DNA from: Mycolicibacterium fluoranthenivorans
GTDB lineage: Bacteria; Actinomycetota; Actinomycetes; Mycobacteriales; Mycobacteriaceae
Direction: 5' to 3'
DNA: 64,000 nucleotides
Assembly (NCBI RefSeq): GCF_011758805.1
Contig: NZ_JAANOW010000001.1
Coordinates: 868,001 to 932,000, forward strand
The notes below the pieces were generated by a model. The model saw only the letters and a list, made by a program, of their open reading frames with translations, had not been told where the DNA came from and did no database searches. A program made the translations under genes and the position numbers. Below are positions 8,375-16,711 of this stretch, in pieces; position 1 is the stretch's first letter; each line of letters starts with the position of its first letter.

Positions 8375-9636
8375 AGCTGCCACCAACTCCGGTCACCGTC
8401 GTAGCCACGCTCCAGGATCGCCACCACCGATCCGGTGGTGAGCTCACGCGGGTTGTTGGCGGTCAACCGGGTGGCCAGCATCGCCTGCTTGGCGACGAAG
8501 TCGAAGTCCTGCGGCGTGAGGCCGAGCGTGCGCAGGTCCAGGGGCGCGCCGAGTGTCTCCAGAATGGTTTCGATCCGCTCGATCGCCGACTGTGCCTGCC
8601 GCTCTTCGGAATCCGACGGGTCAGCTACCCCGAGGATACGGCCGATCTCGGCGAACTCCGGGATGCGGGCGGGCAGGTTGTAGCGCATCACGTACGGCAG
8701 CAGCGCGCTGATCCCGAACCCGTGTGGGGTGTGGGTCAGGTTGCCGATCGGGGACTGGATGGCATGCGCGCCCGCCGTTCCCGCGGTGTTGATGGCCATG
8801 CCCGCGCAGTACGCGCCGAACAGCGTGTCGGACCGCGCGGCGAGATCGGCCGGATCCGCGGCCACCGCCGGCAGTGACGTGTTCAGCAGTCCGAGCCCGG
8901 TGCGGGCGTAGACGTCGGCCAACACGTTCTTGCCCGCGTACAGGGTGGTCGCCAGTTGGTCGGCGTCGGGATTCTTCGCCCGCCCCGTGAACGACTCGAT
9001 GAGGTGAGACAGCGCGTCCGCGCCCGATGCGGCGGTCAACCCCGGCGGGCAGGTGAGCGTCAGTTCGGGATCGATGATCGCCGCGTAGGCCTCCAGGTGT
9101 GGGCTCGCGACCCCGACCTTCATGCCCTGATCCTCGTCGAAGACCACCGAGATGCAGGTGACCTCGGCGCCGGTGCCCCCGGTGGTGGGGACCGTGATGA
9201 CCGGTATCCCCGGCCCGGGTACCAGGAACTGTCCGTAGTAGTCGCGGACGTCACCGCCGTGGGTGAGCACCACCGAGGCGACCTTGGCCAGGTCCATGCA
9301 CGACCCGCCGCCGATCCCCACGATGGCCTGGATCGAGTCGCCGCCGAACCGCTCGGCGATGTCGACGACGTTGCGGCGCGGCAGATCCGGTTCGGTGCCG
9401 TCGTACACGGACACCGAAACACCCTGCCGTACCAGCGTTTCGACGACGGCGCCGAACTCGGCGCTGGTTGCCATCCTGGCGTCGGTGACGATCAGGACGC
9501 GCTGGGCGATCTCACTGACGACGCGAGCGATCTGCCGGCGCTGGCCCGGCCCGAACAGCACCATGGCCGGTTGGCGGAGCAACCCCAGGCCCAGCTGGTT
9601 GGCGGTGTGCGACGGCGAGCCGATGGTGGCGGTCAT
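8371..9636 (-). CDS. Iron-containing alcohol dehydrogenase
   Basis: 421 residues of the type III, Fe/Zn-dependent alcohol dehydrogenase family. Visible signatures are GPGQRRQIARVVSE at the N-terminus, the dinucleotide-binding GGGSCMDLAKV, TGTGAEVT, ALSHLIESFTG with a metal-binding His, and AGTAGAHAIQSPIGNLTHTPHG with the remaining metal-ligand His region. It oxidises primary or secondary alcohols, or omega-hydroxy acids, with NAD(P)+. The start overlaps the aldehyde dehydrogenase stop (ATGA), so the two are co-translated. With the neighbouring esterase and Baeyer-Villiger enzyme it would act on the alcohol released by ester hydrolysis, feeding the ALDH. Confidence 0.9.
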   Translation of the reverse strand: MTATIGSPSHTANQLGLGLLRQPAMVLFGPGQRRQIARVVSEIAQRVLIVTDARMATSAEFGAVVETLVRQGVSVSVYDGTEPDLPRRNVVDIAERFGGDSIQAIVGIGGGSCMDLAKVASVVLTHGGDVRDYYGQFLVPGPGIPVITVPTTGGTGAEVTCISVVFDEDQGMKVGVASPHLEAYAAIIDPELTLTCPPGLTAASGADALSHLIESFTGRAKNPDADQLATTLYAGKNVLADVYARTGLGLLNTSLPAVAADPADLAARSDTLFGAYCAGMAINTAGTAGAHAIQSPIGNLTHTPHGFGISALLPYVMRYNLPARIPEFAEIGRILGVADPSDSEERQAQSAIERIETILETLGAPLDLRTLGLTPQDFDFVAKQAMLATRLTANNPRELTTGSVVAILERGYDGDRSWWQL

Positions 9637-11129
9637 GACAGGCCTTCTTCCTCGTCGACGGTGACGGCGAGGTATTTGGCCTCGAGATAGTCGTAGATGG
9701 CGTCGTGCCCGCCCTCGCGACCGAGACCGGAAGCCTTCACACCGCCGAAGGCCGCCGCGGGGTCGGCCATGATCCCGCGATTGATCCCGACCATGCCGAA
9801 GTCCAGGCGCTCACCGACGGCGACCGCTCGCGAGAGGTTCTTGGTGAACACGTAGGCGGCCAGGCCGTACCTGGTGTCGTTGGCGAAGGCGACCGCGTCC
9901 GCCGTCGACTCGACCTGGTAGATGGTGGCGACGGGAGCGAACAGCTCGCGGCTGCACAATTCGGCGGGCCGGCCGGTGACGCGAAAGACAGTGGGTTCGA
10001 AGAAGAATCCGGGACCGGGACGTGCGGAGCCACCGATGAGGAGCTCGGCGCCCGTCGCGCGCAGTGTCTCGACCAGCTCGACAACGGTGTCACGCTGGCG
10101 CTCCGAGATGATCGGCCCGACGTCCACGCCGGGCTCGAATCCGTTGCCGACGTTCAGTGCCCGAGCGAGCTCGACGAAGCGCGCGGTGAACTCGGCGGCC
10201 ACCGCGCTGTGCACGATGATCCGGTTGGCCGCCACACAGGCCTGACCCGCGTTGCGGAACTTGCAGACGACCGCCTGCTGGGCGGCGAGTTCGACGTCGG
10301 CGTCGTCGAGCACGATGAACGGTCCGTCGCCGCCGAGTTCCATGGAGGTGTTGATGATCCCGGGTGCGGCCTGCTCCAGCAGGGTGGCGCCCACGCCGGT
10401 GGATCCGGTGAAGCTGATCTTGCGCAGTCGCTCGTCGGCCATCAGGGCAGCGGACACCGGGGCCGACGCCGTGGTGTGGATGAGGTTCACCACACCGGCG
10501 GGAAAGCCCGCCTCGCGCAGTGTTTCGACGAACAGCGCACACGTCAGCGGAGTTTCCTTGGCGGACTTGACGATTACCGGGCAGCCGGCGGCCAGCGCTG
10601 CGCCCGCCTTGCGCGCGATCATCAGCATGGGGAAGTTCCACGGTGTGATGAGCAGCGCCGGACCCACGGGCTGATGTGTGGTGATCACGCGGTAGCCGCC
10701 GTGCGACGCGGGTGCCCAGGTGCCGTGCAGATGCGCGATCTGCTCGGTGTACCAGAGGAAGAACTCTGCGGAGAGCGCGAACTCCGCGCGGGATTCCGTG
10801 AGCGGCTTGCCGCTCTCGGCGGTCATCACGTCGGCGAAGACGTCGGCCCGTGCCAGCAGCAGGCGGTGGGTCCGGGTGAACAGGTCGGCGCGCTCGCGGG
10901 GCGCGATATGGCGCCACCGGTCCTGCACGTCGGCCGCCGCATCGAGCGCCGCGATCGCCTCGTGCGCGCCGCCGTCGGCCACGGTCGCGATCTGCTCGCC
11001 GGTGGCGGGATCGACGACCGCGAACGTCGAGTCCGCCGAGCGCCATTCACCTCCGATGAACAGGCCGGTGGGGATACGTCGGCCGTGCACCACGGCCGTG
11101 TCGAGGGGTGTGGCCAGCGTCGTCGTCAT
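9633..11129 (-). CDS. NAD(P)-dependent aldehyde dehydrogenase
   Basis: 498 residues, standard ALDH length. The sequence contains PWNFPMLM (164-170), the cofactor motif FTGSTGVG (240-247), the general base in MELGGDGPF (Glu264), and the nucleophile in FRNAGQACVAANR (Cys298). The closest flavour is succinate-semialdehyde dehydrogenase-like. It opens the ALDH-ADH-HCDH operon and is divergent from the AcoR-type activator across 129 bases. Likely role: oxidation of the aldehyde or semialdehyde made by the iron alcohol dehydrogenase to the acid. The exact substrate cannot be told. Confidence 0.92.
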   Translation of the reverse strand: MTTTLATPLDTAVVHGRRIPTGLFIGGEWRSADSTFAVVDPATGEQIATVADGGAHEAIAALDAAADVQDRWRHIAPRERADLFTRTHRLLLARADVFADVMTAESGKPLTESRAEFALSAEFFLWYTEQIAHLHGTWAPASHGGYRVITTHQPVGPALLITPWNFPMLMIARKAGAALAAGCPVIVKSAKETPLTCALFVETLREAGFPAGVVNLIHTTASAPVSAALMADERLRKISFTGSTGVGATLLEQAAPGIINTSMELGGDGPFIVLDDADVELAAQQAVVCKFRNAGQACVAANRIIVHSAVAAEFTARFVELARALNVGNGFEPGVDVGPIISERQRDTVVELVETLRATGAELLIGGSARPGPGFFFEPTVFRVTGRPAELCSRELFAPVATIYQVESTADAVAFANDTRYGLAAYVFTKNLSRAVAVGERLDFGMVGINRGIMADPAAAFGGVKASGLGREGGHDAIYDYLEAKYLAVTVDEEEGLS

Positions 11130-11180
11130 GCCCAGTGACGCTAGGACGGGATGGTGACGCCGGAGACGACTGCGTCTTTT

Positions 11181-11188
11181 TGAGACAG
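11181..11188 (+). promoter_or_regulatory. TGAGACAG motif in the activator/ALDH intergenic region
   Basis: TGAGACAG at 11181-11188 lies between the divergent ALDH operon and activator gene. The same octamer occurs at 13789-13796 between the SDR and the esterase-BVMO operon. Two occurrences in the two divergent promoter regions of one cluster make it a candidate half-site for the activator. Eight bases can recur by chance, so this is weak. Confidence 0.25.
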
Positions 11189-11258
11189 TCGCAGGATCCG
11201 GTGGGCCGGCCCTCCTACGGTAGGCTGTGTGATTCAGCTCTCACTTGAGGAGTGGTCG

Positions 11259-12983
11259 GTGTCGATACGGCCCAGCGGTTCGCGGCTGGAAGAACTGCGC
11301 GCGCAATTCCTCACCGCCTCCGACCCGGACCTGGCGGTGCCGCCGGACCTGCTCGAATCGTGGTTGCGTTCTAAGAGTGCGCTGGGCGCCCCGGCCAACG
11401 TCCGCGATGTGCCGCGCGTCGACGAGGACCTGCTGGACAACCATCTCCTGGAGATGTTCCAGGCGCCGATGGCCCGCGCCGCGGAGGACCTGGCCGGGTC
11501 GGGGATGGGCCTGCTGCTGGCCGACGCCCAGGGCCGGATCGTGCAGCGGTGGTCCCTGGACTCTTCGGCGATGACGCAGCTGGATCGCATCGGTACCGTG
11601 CGCGGCGCGGTGCTGGCCGAGGATGCGGTCGGTACCAACGGCGTGGGTACCGCGATCGCCTCGGGCAAGAGCGTGCTGATCGAGGGCGCCGAGCACTTCG
11701 CCGACGTCTACCGCGACGCGTTGTGCACCGGGGCGCCGGTGTGGCACCCGATCACCGGCAAACTCCTGGCCGCGGTGACGATGTCGACCAAGATCGACGA
11801 GCGCAGCGGCCTGCTGCTACCACTGACGAATTCGCTTGCCGCCCAACTGCAACAGCATGTACTCGATGTCGCCCAGCCCGGGGCACGGGCGATGCTCGCG
11901 GCCTTCCTGGACGCCTCGAAACGTCACGACGGGCCGGTGGTGGCGTTCGGTCCCGACGGGCTGACGATGCGCAGCCGACGTGCGGGGGAGTTGACCCAGA
12001 CCGATGTCGACCTGATCGGACACCTGTGCGCGGGTCTGCGGCACGACTCGCGGGTGACCGCCGACCTGTCCACCGGGCACACGGCGATCGAGGCCCGTGT
12101 GCTCGACGGCGACGCCGGGGTGGTGGCAGCCCTGCGGCCCGCGCCGCGTGTCATGTCCGGGCACGGTAAGCCGTCGTCGGATGGGCTGGTGGGACAGACG
12201 AAGTCGTGGCTGTCCGCCGCACACCACGTCAGCCGGCACATCGCGGCCCGCACCGCGCTGTTGATCGCCGGTGAACCGGGCAGTGGCAAAACCTCGCTGG
12301 CGCTGGGCCGTCCGTATCGGCCCGGCTCGGCGCAGTCCGACGTCACGGTGCTGCACACCGCCCAGCGCCAGATCGTCGGTGATCAGGTCTGGTTGCAGGA
12401 TCTCTCCGATGCCGTGGCAGGCGCGGCGCGGGTGGTCGTCCGCGGCGTGGAGCATCTCGACTCGCAGTCGTCGTCCGCCCTGCGTGCACTGGCCGATGCG
12501 TATGCGGGCCGGGGTTCGCTACTGCTGACGGTGAGTGCGGCCACGCAGGCCGAGGCCGAGGCCGCTGCGACCAGGCTCGGTGTCGCGATGGTGTGGGTGC
12601 CCCCGCTGCGCGAGCGGGCCGCAGACATCCCGGCGCTGTGGAATGCACTTGTCGCACAACGTGCTCCGGGCCTACGACTGGCGCTGAGCGACGGGGCGCG
12701 CCAAGCACTGGAGGCGGCGGGCTGGCCGGGCAACCTCGCCGAACTGCGCACCCTGGTCGCGCAACTGGTGACCGACGGGGTGCGCGGTGTGGTGCACGCC
12801 GACCAGCTGCCCGACTCGCTGCGCGCTCACCGCTCCTGGTCGATGATCGAGCGGACCGAGATGGAGACGATCCGCCGGGCCCTGCAGGAGGCCGGCGGCA
12901 ACCGCTCCAAGGCGGCCGAGCTGCTCGGCGTCTCCCGCGCGACGATCCATCGAAAGCTCAAGACCTACAACCTCTCCGGCTGA
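11259..12983 (+). CDS. AcoR-type GAF/AAA+/Fis transcriptional activator without GAFTGA
   Basis: 574 residues from GTG 11259, which is preceded by GAGGAG at 11247-11252. An N-terminal helical segment leads into a GAF domain (about 60-205; GMGLLLADAQGRIVQRWS, EDAVGTNGVGTA). A second small region precedes a reduced AAA+ domain with Walker A AGEPGSGKTS, a degenerate Walker B (VRGVEHLDSQ) and sensor-2 WPGNLAEL. A C-terminal Fis helix-turn-helix (AGGNRSKAAELLGVSRATIHRKL) ends the protein. The sigma54-contact loop GAFTGA is missing, as expected because mycobacteria lack sigma54. It probably activates the divergent ALDH operon and the nearby BVMO operon in response to a small molecule bound by the GAF domain. 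Confidence 0.85.
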   Translation: MSIRPSGSRLEELRAQFLTASDPDLAVPPDLLESWLRSKSALGAPANVRDVPRVDEDLLDNHLLEMFQAPMARAAEDLAGSGMGLLLADAQGRIVQRWSLDSSAMTQLDRIGTVRGAVLAEDAVGTNGVGTAIASGKSVLIEGAEHFADVYRDALCTGAPVWHPITGKLLAAVTMSTKIDERSGLLLPLTNSLAAQLQQHVLDVAQPGARAMLAAFLDASKRHDGPVVAFGPDGLTMRSRRAGELTQTDVDLIGHLCAGLRHDSRVTADLSTGHTAIEARVLDGDAGVVAALRPAPRVMSGHGKPSSDGLVGQTKSWLSAAHHVSRHIAARTALLIAGEPGSGKTSLALGRPYRPGSAQSDVTVLHTAQRQIVGDQVWLQDLSDAVAGAARVVVRGVEHLDSQSSSALRALADAYAGRGSLLLTVSAATQAEAEAAATRLGVAMVWVPPLRERAADIPALWNALVAQRAPGLRLALSDGARQALEAAGWPGNLAELRTLVAQLVTDGVRGVVHADQLPDSLRAHRSWSMIERTEMETIRRALQEAGGNRSKAAELLGVSRATIHRKLKTYNLSG

Positions 12984-12984
12984 A

Positions 12985-13716
12985 TCACTGGGCCAGGTAG
13001 CCGCCGTCGATCACCAGTTCCGAGCCGGTGACGAAACTGGCCTCGTCGGAGGCCAGGAACACCACGCCGTTGGCGATCTCCTCGGGTCGGCCGGCGCGGC
13101 CCATCGGCGTCTGCGCGACGACGAACTCGTTGATCTCCACTTCCTGCGCATCGGTCAGCGGTGTCTTGATGAAACCCGGGTGCACCGAGTTCACCCGGAC
13201 ATTGTCTTTGGCGTAGCTGATGGCCGCGCTCTTGGACATGTTGCGCACCGCGCCCTTGGTGGCGTGATAGGCGTGCGCGCCGGCGACCGCGGCGTTACCC
13301 CAGATCGATGAGACGTTGATGATCGAGCCGCTGCGCCGGCTCACCATGTGGGGGATCACCGAACGCATGCCCAGGAAGGTGCCGGTCTGGTTGGTGGCGA
13401 TGACACGCTCCCATTCGGCCACGCTCAGCTCGTGTAAGCCCTGGTAGGCGATGATCCCCGCGTTGTTGGCGAGCACGTCGATGCGACCGAAGCGGTCGAG
13501 TATCTCCTCGATCACCGCGGCCCAGTCCTCTTCCTGCGACACGTCGAGCTGGCGGTAGTGGATATCCGGATGGCGCGGGCCGAACGACTCGTCGGTCTTG
13601 GACCGACCGGTGGCGATGGTGGTGGCGCCCTCGCGGGCGAAGGCCTCGGCGATGGCGTGGCCGATACCCCGGCACGATCCGGTGACCAGTGCGACCTTGT
13701 CGTTCAAACGATTCAT
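12985..13716 (-). CDS. Short-chain dehydrogenase/reductase (SDR)
   Basis: 243 residues from ATG 13716, supported by AGGAGAA six bases upstream. Classical SDR motifs are TGSCRGIG (12-19; TGxxxGxG cofactor site), NNAG (84-87), the catalytic Ser in NVSSIW (about 136), Tyr150-x3-Lys154 in YHATKG, and PGFIKTP. These enzymes interconvert alcohols and ketones with NAD(P)H. The gene is divergent from the esterase-BVMO operon and ends one base after the activator gene. It could supply the BVMO with its ketone by oxidising a secondary or cyclic alcohol, a role inferred from context. Confidence 0.9.
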   Translation of the reverse strand: MNRLNDKVALVTGSCRGIGHAIAEAFAREGATTIATGRSKTDESFGPRHPDIHYRQLDVSQEEDWAAVIEEILDRFGRIDVLANNAGIIAYQGLHELSVAEWERVIATNQTGTFLGMRSVIPHMVSRRSGSIINVSSIWGNAAVAGAHAYHATKGAVRNMSKSAAISYAKDNVRVNSVHPGFIKTPLTDAQEVEINEFVVAQTPMGRAGRPEEIANGVVFLASDEASFVTGSELVIDGGYLAQ

Positions 13717-13788
13717 GGCGGCTTCTCCTATGAGTGGGTGCCGCAAGCGTGGCGCGGCGGTCGGCCGCGGCGGTGAGCTGCGTCACGC

Positions 13789-13796
13789 TGAGACAG
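13789..13796 (+). promoter_or_regulatory. Second TGAGACAG motif, SDR/esterase intergenic region
   Basis: The octamer matches the one at 11181 and lies 73 bases upstream of the SDR start and 107 bases upstream of the esterase start. Candidate binding site of the AcoR-type activator; not demonstrable from two copies. Confidence 0.25.
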
Positions 13797-13902
13797 CACT
13801 GCATCAATTTGCGACACCTTTCGAATGTGCTTGTGACGCAATCCCACACTGACCTCAGTGCGGCAGATCACAGCCGCTGCCACCGAGAGTTCAGGAGTTC
13901 CT

Positions 13903-14847
13903 ATGACCGCGCGACCGACGGATCCGCTGGGGCGCATCTACGCCGAGTGGACCGAGGAGTTCATCGCCAACCCCGACATGTCGCTGCGGCTGATGCGCTG
14001 GCTGTTCGAGGATTGGCAGCGCGTCACCACCGAACCCGAAGGCGTGACGTACAAGTCGACCGAGATCGGCGGCGTCCCCGGCATTCTCGTCACCCCACTG
14101 ACCGCCGACCCGTCGCAGGTGCTGGTGTTCCTGCACGGTGGAGGGTTCGCCCTGGGCTCCTCGGCGAGCCACCGCAAGCTGGCCGGGCACATCGCCGTCG
14201 CCTGCGGCACCCACGCGTTCGTCGCGGACTTCCGGCGCGCACCGGAACATCCGTACCCGGCTCAGCTCGACGACGCCACCGCCGTGTTCGAGGCGCTCGT
14301 GGCCGACGGTACCGACCCGGCCGACATCACCTTCGTCGGGGACAGCGCGGGCGCCAGCATCGCGATCGCCACGACCTTGCGCCTGCTACAGGCCGGCCGG
14401 CCGACTCCCGGACTGGTCATCACGGTGTCACCGTGGCTCGACATGGAGAACACCGGGGAGACGCTGGTGTCCAACGACGACACCGACTTCCTCATCGCCC
14501 GAGAAGGGCTGCAGGGCAACATCGACCGCTACCTGTCCGGTGGGGCCGATCCGACCGACCCGCTGGTCAATCCGCTGTATGCCGACTTCACCGGATTCCC
14601 CGCGCTGTACATCACCGCCTCCGATATCGAGTCCCTCTACGCCGACGCCACCCGGTTGCACGCACTCGCGCAGGACGCGGGTGTCGATGTCACCTTCGAT
14701 GTGGCGGCCGGCCAGCAACACGTGTTCCCGCTGCAGGCCGGGCAACTCGCCGCCGCGGATGCCGCCATCGCCACGATCGCGCAGTGGTACCACACCCGCC
14801 GCGCCGCCAACGCCCACCGCACCGCCACCCAACCCGCGACCGCCTGA
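13903..14847 (+). CDS. Alpha/beta hydrolase, hormone-sensitive-lipase family esterase
   Basis: 314 residues from ATG 13903, with AGGAG at 13893-13897. The oxyanion-hole motif HGGG (78-81), the nucleophile elbow GDSAG (146-150, Ser148), the acidic residue in ITASDIESLYAD and the His in QQHVFPLQ form the HSL-type triad. Family members hydrolyse esters and lactones of medium-size acids. It lies 13 bases before the BVMO gene in the same operon, a pairing known for acetone, alkanone and cyclic-ketone catabolism, where the hydrolase opens the ester or lactone made by the monooxygenase. Confidence 0.92.
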   Translation: MTARPTDPLGRIYAEWTEEFIANPDMSLRLMRWLFEDWQRVTTEPEGVTYKSTEIGGVPGILVTPLTADPSQVLVFLHGGGFALGSSASHRKLAGHIAVACGTHAFVADFRRAPEHPYPAQLDDATAVFEALVADGTDPADITFVGDSAGASIAIATTLRLLQAGRPTPGLVITVSPWLDMENTGETLVSNDDTDFLIAREGLQGNIDRYLSGGADPTDPLVNPLYADFTGFPALYITASDIESLYADATRLHALAQDAGVDVTFDVAAGQQHVFPLQAGQLAAADAAIATIAQWYHTRRAANAHRTATQPATA

Positions 14848-14860
14848 GAAGGACCTGACC

Positions 14861-16492
14861 ATGACTGAAACGCATGACGCCATCGTGATCGGGGCCGGCT
14901 TCTCCGGTCTCGCGATCCTGCACCACCTTCGCGAGATCGGCTTGGACACCGTCGTTCTCGACGCCCAGGACGGAGTCGGGGGTACCTGGCTGGCCAACCG
15001 CTATCCGGGAGTCCGCACCGACAGCGAGTACAGCTACTACTCCTTCTCGTTCTCCAAGGAGGTGCGCGAGGAGTGGACCTGGACTCAGCGGTACCCCGCC
15101 GGGGCAGAGGTGCTGGCGTACCTCAACTTCGTCGCCGATCGTCTCGATCTGCGTCGGGATATCCGGCTGGAGACCCGGGTCGAGTCGGCGGTGTACGACG
15201 AAGCCGCCAACACCTGGACGGTGTACGTCGACGGGGGTGCCCCGCTGGTCGCCAAGTACCTCATCAGCGGGATGGGCGTGCTGTCGCAGGCGATCTACCC
15301 GGATATCCCCGGTATCGACAGCTTCGCGGGCGAGAAGCACCACACCGCCCACTGGCCGCGCGACGGTGTCGACCTGGCCGGCAAGCGGGTGGGCCTGATC
15401 GGACTCGGCGCCTCGGGTATTCAGCTGGTGCCCGAGATCGGGCCGCAGGTGGGCGAATTCGTGGTGTTTCAGCGCACGCCGAACTTCATCGTGGAGTCGA
15501 CGAACGACGCGGTGACCGCCGAGGACATGGCGTGGCTGCGCGACAACTACGACGCGATCTACGAGAAGGCGGCCAACCACCCCTTCGGGGTGGCGATGGA
15601 GCCCGCGCAGTTCAGCGCCCTGGAGGTGTCCGACGAACGGCGTCGGGAGATCTTCGAGGGCAAGTGGAACGAGGGCGGGTTCCACTTCGCCAATGAGTGC
15701 TTCAACGATCTGGCCACCAACCACGCGGCCAGCGAACTTGCCTCGGAGTTCATCCGAGCCAAGATCCGCGAGATCGTGAGAGATCCGGCCACCGCGGATC
15801 TGCTGAGCCCGAAGACATACTCGTTCAACGGGAAACGCGTCCCGACCGGCCATGGTTACTACGAGGCGTTCAACCTCGACCATGTGCGGCTGGTCGACAC
15901 CGCGACCACGCCCATCACGGCGATCACCCCGACCGGGGTGCGTGTGGGTGATACCGAGTACGAGCTCGACGTGCTGATCTTCGCCACCGGCTTCGATGCG
16001 ATGACCGGCACGCTGACCAACATCGACATCGTCGGTCGGGAAGGAATCACGTTGCGCGACAGGTGGGAACGGGACGGGTTGCGCTCCCACCTGGGCATCG
16101 GGGTGCACGGCTTCCCCAACTTCTTCATGTCGTTGGGGCCGCAGACCCCGTACTCGAACCTGGTGGTGCCGATCCAGCTCGGGGCCCAGTGGCTGCAGCG
16201 CGCCCTGCGCTGGGCACGCGAGAACGACGTGGACGTCTTCGAGGCCAGTCTCGAGTCCGAGGACTGGTGGGCCGAGGAGACCGCGCGCACCGGCAAGGCG
16301 ACGGTGATGTACACCGAGGGCAAGAAGGCCAAGGCATGGTTCCTCGGCGAGAACGTGCCCGGTAAGCCGGAGGCGTTCCTGGTCTACATGGGTGGCGGGC
16401 AGGTGTACCAGCACTATTGCCGCGAGCTCGAGGAGTCCGGCTACGCGTCGATGCTCGCGGAGCGCCGGGTGCCGGAGGCGTTGAGTTCATAG
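14861..16492 (+). CDS. Baeyer-Villiger monooxygenase (FAD, NADPH)
   Basis: 543 residues from ATG 14861 (AAGGA SD), typical type I BVMO length. The FAD Rossmann motif GAGFSG is at 11-16. The BVMO fingerprint FxGxxxHxxxWP is at 155-166 (FAGEKHHTAHWP), and the NADPH Rossmann motif GLGASG is at 181-186. The enzyme inserts oxygen next to a ketone carbonyl to give an ester or lactone. With the upstream esterase, the divergent SDR, and the ALDH/ADH/HCDH operon it makes a plausible complete ketone-to-acid route. Whether the substrate is cyclic (cyclohexanone-like) or open-chain cannot be decided from the sequence. Confidence 0.94.
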   Translation: MTETHDAIVIGAGFSGLAILHHLREIGLDTVVLDAQDGVGGTWLANRYPGVRTDSEYSYYSFSFSKEVREEWTWTQRYPAGAEVLAYLNFVADRLDLRRDIRLETRVESAVYDEAANTWTVYVDGGAPLVAKYLISGMGVLSQAIYPDIPGIDSFAGEKHHTAHWPRDGVDLAGKRVGLIGLGASGIQLVPEIGPQVGEFVVFQRTPNFIVESTNDAVTAEDMAWLRDNYDAIYEKAANHPFGVAMEPAQFSALEVSDERRREIFEGKWNEGGFHFANECFNDLATNHAASELASEFIRAKIREIVRDPATADLLSPKTYSFNGKRVPTGHGYYEAFNLDHVRLVDTATTPITAITPTGVRVGDTEYELDVLIFATGFDAMTGTLTNIDIVGREGITLRDRWERDGLRSHLGIGVHGFPNFFMSLGPQTPYSNLVVPIQLGAQWLQRALRWARENDVDVFEASLESEDWWAEETARTGKATVMYTEGKKAKAWFLGENVPGKPEAFLVYMGGGQVYQHYCRELEESGYASMLAERRVPEALSS

Positions 16493-16503
16493 AGGCCGAC
16501 AGG

Positions 16504-16541
16504 AAAAGCCCTGATCCCACGGACGTGGGGTCAGGGCTTTT
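16504..16541. terminator. Strong bidirectional terminator (17-bp stem)
   Basis: Arms 16504-16520 and 16525-16541 pair over 17 bp with one G-U and a 4-base loop, with A/T runs at both ends. It can end the BVMO operon on the plus strand and the tRNA-Gly transcript on the minus strand. Only the right half of this hairpin is repeated at the second tRNA copy (20996 onward). Confidence 0.85.
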
Positions 16542-16659
16542 TCGTGTGGAGCCGATGACGGGAATCGAACCCGGGTATTCAGCTTGGGAAGCTGATGTTC
16601 TGCCATTGAACTACATCGGCGTACCGGCGACGCATGTGATCAGGAAGATTCAGCACCGC
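16533..16659. repeat. Left direct repeat containing tRNA-Gly copy 1
   Basis: Left copy of the roughly 126-bp direct repeat that brackets the island. It differs from the right copy at one base inside the tRNA T-stem, at three bases within 16631-16636, and by one base insertion near 16651. Confidence 0.9.
16547..16620 (-). tRNA. tRNA-Gly (anticodon CCC), copy 1
   Basis: On the minus strand GCCGATG (acceptor), a GTTC/GAAC D-stem, TCAGC-TTCCCAA-GCTGA (anticodon arm, anticodon CCC), GGTTCGATTCC (T-arm) and CATCGGC fold as a complete tRNA. An encoded CCA is at 16547-16549. Position 49 is C opposite U65, so the base of the T-stem is mismatched, while the second copy has a G-U pair there. It may be slightly impaired or simply variant. 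Confidence 0.93.
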
Positions 16660-16711
16660 CTCTCGAGGAGGCGCGTAGCCCTTATGCGATTGACACGTCG
16701 ATCGACTATAT

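Noticed and set aside
11130..11258. Sigma54 (-24/-12) promoter near the AcoR-type activator
   Set aside because: The activator lacks GAFTGA, actinobacteria lack sigma54, and no convincing GG-N10-GC element was found.
14690..16414. 574-codon minus-strand frame opposite the Baeyer-Villiger monooxygenase
   Set aside because: Shadow of a strongly supported gene; no domain, no RBS, and composition typical of antisense frames.
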